Shown: positions 61,222 to 64,000 of the stretch, one piece after another
Layout of the letters: every line of letters starts with the position of its first letter
Numbering within the stretch: position 1 is the first letter of the stretch
DNA from: DTFZ01 sp964510055
Lineage (GTDB): Bacteria > Bacillota > Clostridia > Christensenellales > SZUA-584
Assembly (NCBI GenBank): GCA_964510055.1
Contig: CAZDZY010000002.1
Span: 1-64,000 of the forward strand
Length of the DNA stretch: 64,000 bases
Direction of reading: 5' to 3'
The notes under the pieces: generated by a model
What the model saw: the letters and a program-made list of their open reading frames with translations, nothing else
What the model was told of the DNA's origin: nothing
Databases searched by the model: none
Position numbers and translations under genes: made by a program

Positions 61222-61260
61222 AAAAAAAGCCCCGGTAAAGATATAATAATACCCGGGGCG
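61222..61260 (-). terminator. Terminator after small paralog 2
   Basis: GCCCCGG / CCGGGGC long stem with seven-base T-run on the minus strand. Confidence 0.85.
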
Positions 61261-61284
61261 AAGAATTTCTTTTCTTTTTTCTTC

Positions 61285-61500
61285 TTAAAAAACTTCTATT
61301 CCGACTACACCTTGATGAGAAACTAAATAATTGCTGTTTTTGGAGAATAAGTGCAAATCATGGTCCGGTGTAAACTTGTGCGTTGAAATTTCATCTCCTG
61401 ATACCGTTATATCATCCATGTAGGTCTGATACTCCACTTTTTCTATGTCATTGTAAGTTCTGAATTGACCGCCGGAATAATTGATCCGCAGTGTGTACAT
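61285..61500 (-). CDS. Small paralogous protein 2 of 3, unknown
   Basis: A 71-residue protein, MYTLRINYSGGQFRTYNDIE, with YMDDITVSGDEISTHKFTPD and a C-terminal QGVVGIEVF. It is closest to the two neighbours at 60776 and 61705. A GTG two codons upstream is also possible, but AAAGGAGC suits the ATG at 61500. It has its own terminator. Confidence 0.7.
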   Translation of the reverse strand: MYTLRINYSGGQFRTYNDIEKVEYQTYMDDITVSGDEISTHKFTPDHDLHLFSKNSNYLVSHQGVVGIEVF

Positions 61501-61673
61501 CGCCACGCTCCTTTCCTGTTTATTTCCCTGTTATACTAATTTTAACTACTTTATATACTAATTTTAACTGCATTATTTATCGTATTCAAGATTTATTATA
61601 CTAAAATAATAAATTATTTTATTTATGTTCGGAAAATTAAAAACACCTCTTAAAACCTCTTCGCAGCCAAAAA

Positions 61674-61702
61674 GATACCACCTCTTTACGGAGGTGGTAT
61701 CT
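61674..61702 (-). terminator. Terminator after small paralog 3
   Basis: AGATACCACCTC, TTTAC, GAGGTGGTATCT, with TTTTTGG on the minus strand. Confidence 0.85.
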
Positions 61703-61704
61703 TC

Positions 61705-61932
61705 TCAATATCCCTCTTTTGATACTAATATCCCTACTATCCCCTGTCGGGGCACTAATATTTTTTGGTTTCTGGAGAACAGGTTTATATCATGCCCGAG
61801 TGTAAACCTGTGGTTTAACAGCTCGTCGCCCGATACCTTTACTTTTTCCAGAAATGTCTGATATTCTATCTTGTCGACACCGTTGAATACCTTTTGGCTG
61901 CCGCCTGAATAATTGATCTGCAGGGTATACAT
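61705..61932 (-). CDS. Small paralogous protein 3 of 3, unknown
   Basis: A 75-residue protein, MYTLQINYSGGSQKVFNGVD, with EYQTFLEKVKVSGDELLNHRFTLGHDINLFSRN and a C-terminal QGIVGILVSKEGY. The shared core of all three is Y-S-G-G, the V/I-S-G-D-E-I/L, the H-D-L/I-x-L-F-S, and Q-G-I/V. AAAGGAGGAAGCAA precedes the ATG. Confidence 0.7.
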   Translation of the reverse strand: MYTLQINYSGGSQKVFNGVDKIEYQTFLEKVKVSGDELLNHRFTLGHDINLFSRNQKILVPRQGIVGILVSKEGY

Positions 61933-62308
61933 TTGCTTCCTCCTTTAAAACACATTGCCTGTATTATACTAATATCAGTTATAGTATTCAACTATAGACA
62001 ATTGTATTTTGGTAACTATTTTTGACGAATTATGTCTTTTGACCGTTTTTCTTTTTTAAAGTTTCCGGTACAAACAATGATATGCGGAAATAAGTTTAGA
62101 TGCAGCCATTATTTATATCAACTCTGTCCGGAATAAAACATAAGCCCCGCCGCGCAGCGGAGCCGAAAAAAATTATACGCGTCCATCTTTCCAAATCAAG
62201 CGATGGCCGACGGGTGGAAGCTCAGCCGCCGCGGATAAAACATGTATCCTGCAAATAACGGCGGCGGCATAGCAACACCGCGCAAAGCGGGCGCCGAATA
62301 AAAGGAAG
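61933..62308. other. Non-coding region
   Basis: No convincing gene. The first part is AT-rich with no canonical promoter identified for the small paralog. The rest is GC-rich and includes CGCGCAAAGCGGGCG and GCGGCGG stretches that could fold. A minus-strand open frame of 68 codons (62196-62402) partly covers it but lacks coding character. Confidence 0.5.
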
Positions 62309-62713
62309 TTATACAACTCCCGTGAATATGTCGCACTCCTTCGCGCAGCGCCCGCAAGTTTCGGCGCAATCCTGCGACATACAATCGCCGAACTTCGCGC
62401 ATTCGGCGCTACAGCTTTCGCATATATCCTCGCAGAGCGAAGCTATATGCCGCGCATAGGCGGAGCCTCTCGCCGCGCACTTTGCCGTGAGCGAGCAGAT
62501 ATCCGCGCAGTCGGCAAGCATAGACGCCTGCCTGAACCTCTGCCCGCGGTCCGGCTCTCTTATTATGTTTATTGCCGCATGCTCGCAGCCCGCCTGGCAT
62601 TCGCGTAACGTAAACACGAACTGCCTGTTCATGTAGTTCCCCGCCACGGGGTATGTATGAGTGTATTCCGTCCGGCATCCCGGAGCGCCCGAATAATCGA
62701 TGCTTAAGTTCAC
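62309..62713 (-). CDS. DUF326 four-helix copper-storage-like protein
   Basis: A protein of about 134 residues. The C-terminal three-quarters is Cys-rich and helical: ECQAGCEHAAIN, LADCADICSLTAKCAARGSA, LCEDICESCSAECAKFGDCM and SQDCAETCGRCAKECD. This spacing, with cysteines on the inner helix faces, is that of the DUF326/four-helix-bundle copper-storage protein family. The N-terminal 35 residues are not conserved; a GTG at 62713 with GGGAGAGGG is the likely start. It may hold Cu(I), or act as a metal buffer. Confidence 0.8.
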   Translation of the reverse strand: MNLSIDYSGAPGCRTEYTHTYPVAGNYMNRQFVFTLRECQAGCEHAAINIIREPDRGQRFRQASMLADCADICSLTAKCAARGSAYARHIASLCEDICESCSAECAKFGDCMSQDCAETCGRCAKECDIFTGVV

Positions 62714-62873
62714 TGACGTCACCCTCTCCCGCCGCAAAAACAGAATAGTTTTTTAGGCTACATATTGATTTTGCTACATTGTATGCCGCCGTACGATTTT
62801 TTGTTTTTCTATTGGACGATGCGGATTTGAAATTACTGCTTATATATGTTACGCTTATAATATACATTATCAC

Positions 62874-62896
62874 CCAAAAGCCTTTGGCTTTTGGGG
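62874..62896 (+). repeat. Hairpin in the MscS leader
   Basis: CCCAAAAGCC, loop TTT, GGCTTTTGGG lies 25 bases before the ribosome site of the MscS gene. It may regulate translation or be a read-through terminator. Confidence 0.5.
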
Positions 62897-62922
62897 AACT
62901 GCGTATTAGCGGGAGGTATGCC

Positions 62923-63978
62923 TTGCAGGATTTTTTTGATCTTATAGTCTGGAACGGCAACACTGTGCTCGATTACCTTATATTCTCAGGCTCGTTTGCC
63001 GCGAGCTTTATAGTGATACTTATATTCAAACGCGTCATATTGAAACGCATCGCCGCGCGTGCCGAAAAGACGCCCTCACATCTCGACGACATCATAGTGC
63101 ACGCGCTCCAAAAATACCTTGTGCCGCTGCTGTATATAGGCGCGCTGTACCTTAACACCAAATGGCTTGCCCTGAGCGTGGGCGCCGCAAAGGCAGTGAA
63201 TATTATAGCCCTGGCGTGCGTGATAATACTCGGGGCCTCGGTAATATCTGCGGTGCTCGTATACTTTTTCAACAGAACGCTCGAAAAAAAGCAGGATAAG
63301 ACCGACAAATTCGCGCTGCGCTGGATAGGCATAATAATAAAGGCGGTCGTCTGGATATGCGCCCTTTTGCTGTTCCTCGATAATATAGGCGTAAAGATAA
63401 CGGCGCTCATCGCCGGGCTCGGGATAGGCGGCATCGCGGTCGCGTTCGCTGCGCAGGCGATACTCGAGGACGTGTTCAGCTTTATAACTATCTTTTTTGA
63501 CCGTCCTTTTGAAATAGACGACTTCATAATCGTAGACGATTTTATGGGCACCGTCGAGCAGGTCGGCATAAAAACGACCCGTTTGCGCAGCATAAACGGG
63601 GAGCAGCTCATCTTCTCGAACAAGGACCTTACCAATTCGCGCGTGCGCAACTACAAGCGCATGGAGAACCGCCGCGTCGTATTCTCGCTGGGAGTAACAT
63701 ATTCAACGCCGCTCAAAGAGATCCCGCTGCTCATAAAAAACATAGTCGAAAGCGTCGGGAACACAACGTTCGACCGCGCTCACTTCAAGGAGTTCGGCGA
63801 ATCGAGCCTCAAGTTTGAAGCGTCCTACTATGTGCTGAGCCAGGATTTCAACCTGTATATGGACGTGCAACAGTCCATAAACTTCGCGATAAAAGAGGAA
63901 TTCGAAAAGCGCGGCATAGAGTTCGCGTTCCCTGCGAGAACGCTTTACATGCAAAATGAAAATAAAAGCAGGAAATGA
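62923..63978 (+). CDS. MscS family mechanosensitive channel
   Basis: A 351-residue membrane protein, start at TTG (GGGAGGTATGCC upstream); a longer frame from 62779 lacks a ribosome site and includes the hairpin. Four hydrophobic helices precede the pore-lining motif ITALIAGLGIGGIAVAFAAQAILEDVFSFITIFFDRPFEIDDFI, which is the conserved TM3-beta region of MscS. Then come GTVEQVGIKTTRLRSINGEQ and the C-terminal vestibule domain. It protects cells against osmotic down-shock. No partner genes. Confidence 0.92.
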   Translation: MQDFFDLIVWNGNTVLDYLIFSGSFAASFIVILIFKRVILKRIAARAEKTPSHLDDIIVHALQKYLVPLLYIGALYLNTKWLALSVGAAKAVNIIALACVIILGASVISAVLVYFFNRTLEKKQDKTDKFALRWIGIIIKAVVWICALLLFLDNIGVKITALIAGLGIGGIAVAFAAQAILEDVFSFITIFFDRPFEIDDFIIVDDFMGTVEQVGIKTTRLRSINGEQLIFSNKDLTNSRVRNYKRMENRRVVFSLGVTYSTPLKEIPLLIKNIVESVGNTTFDRAHFKEFGESSLKFEASYYVLSQDFNLYMDVQQSINFAIKEEFEKRGIEFAFPARTLYMQNENKSRK

Positions 63979-64000
63979 ACAGGTCTAATACATATAAACG

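Noticed and set aside
62196..62402. A 68-codon minus-strand frame ending beyond the copper-storage-like gene
   Set aside because: It overlaps that gene in another frame, lacks a ribosome site and has no recognisable pattern.

Overview
The window looks like a chromosomal segment of an anaerobic, low-to-mid GC Gram-positive bacterium of the class Clostridia. Supporting signs are strong AGGAGG-type ribosome-binding sites with frequent GTG/TTG starts, lipoproteins with Gram-positive lipoboxes, a sodium-pump decarboxylase, a SigI/RsgI pair, perfect Spo0A boxes, rubrerythrin-like, C_GCAxxG_C_C and DUF3795 proteins, a one-cluster ferredoxin, and no respiratory or outer-membrane genes. No tRNA, rRNA, CRISPR array, integrase or transposase was seen. 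Genes are dense and mixed in strand, mostly in short operons closed by clear hairpin terminators.

Layout. 1-6.6 kb: a partial DUF89 phosphatase, the oxaloacetate (or related acyl) decarboxylase sodium pump (oadA, oadG, biotin carrier, oadB) behind a promoter and an intrinsic terminator in its leader, then small membrane proteins, an MFS transporter and a ferritin-like protein. 6.7-12 kb: a DUF2207 membrane protein, a methyltransferase, two small membrane proteins, a ProC-like reductase and a DinB-like protein. 12.2-18.1 kb: two large tandem, paralogous, secreted cysteine-rich repeat proteins, each preceded by a perfect Spo0A box. 18.2-20.7 kb: a PadR / HAAS-domain / ten-fold-repeat membrane protein operon. 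20.9-29.7 kb: a two-TM protein, a truncated DUF2207 paralog, an L,D-transpeptidase, a MarR-nitroreductase operon, a YwqG-like lipoprotein, a Thg1-like tRNA-repair polymerase overlapped by a polynucleotide-kinase-like gene, and a DUF2089 operon.

29.9-35.7 kb: a family 2A encapsulin shell gene overlapped by its presumed cargo, a cysteine desulfurase with an unstructured N-terminal extension; then sigI-rsgI and a lipoprotein that reuses the RsgI extracytoplasmic domain and ends in a run of aspartates. 35.8-46.4 kb: DAHP synthase, FMN-binding lipoprotein, flavodoxin and MarR, NYN-LOTUS RNA-binding protein, a gene remnant preceded by a promoter-terminator unit (candidate small RNA), an ECF sigma/anti-sigma pair, a TIR-like (MTH538-type) protein and small redox proteins. 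46.5-64 kb: a 969-residue repeat surface protein, MATE exporter, ferredoxin, PrsA-like foldase, a family of three lipoproteins built from one unrecognised domain, a TetR-controlled flavoprotein pair with two identical operators, several small membrane proteins, three tandem paralogs of about 75 residues, a DUF326 copper-storage-like protein and an MscS channel.

The strongest candidates for undescribed biology are the ten-repeat WWP membrane protein operon, the cysteine-rich surface pair under apparent Spo0A control, the lineage-specific lipoprotein repeat family, the Thg1-like/kinase couple, and the short-tailed family 2A encapsulin cargo. The encapsulin system itself is known. Gene calls rest on reading translated sequence and motifs; no database search was possible.
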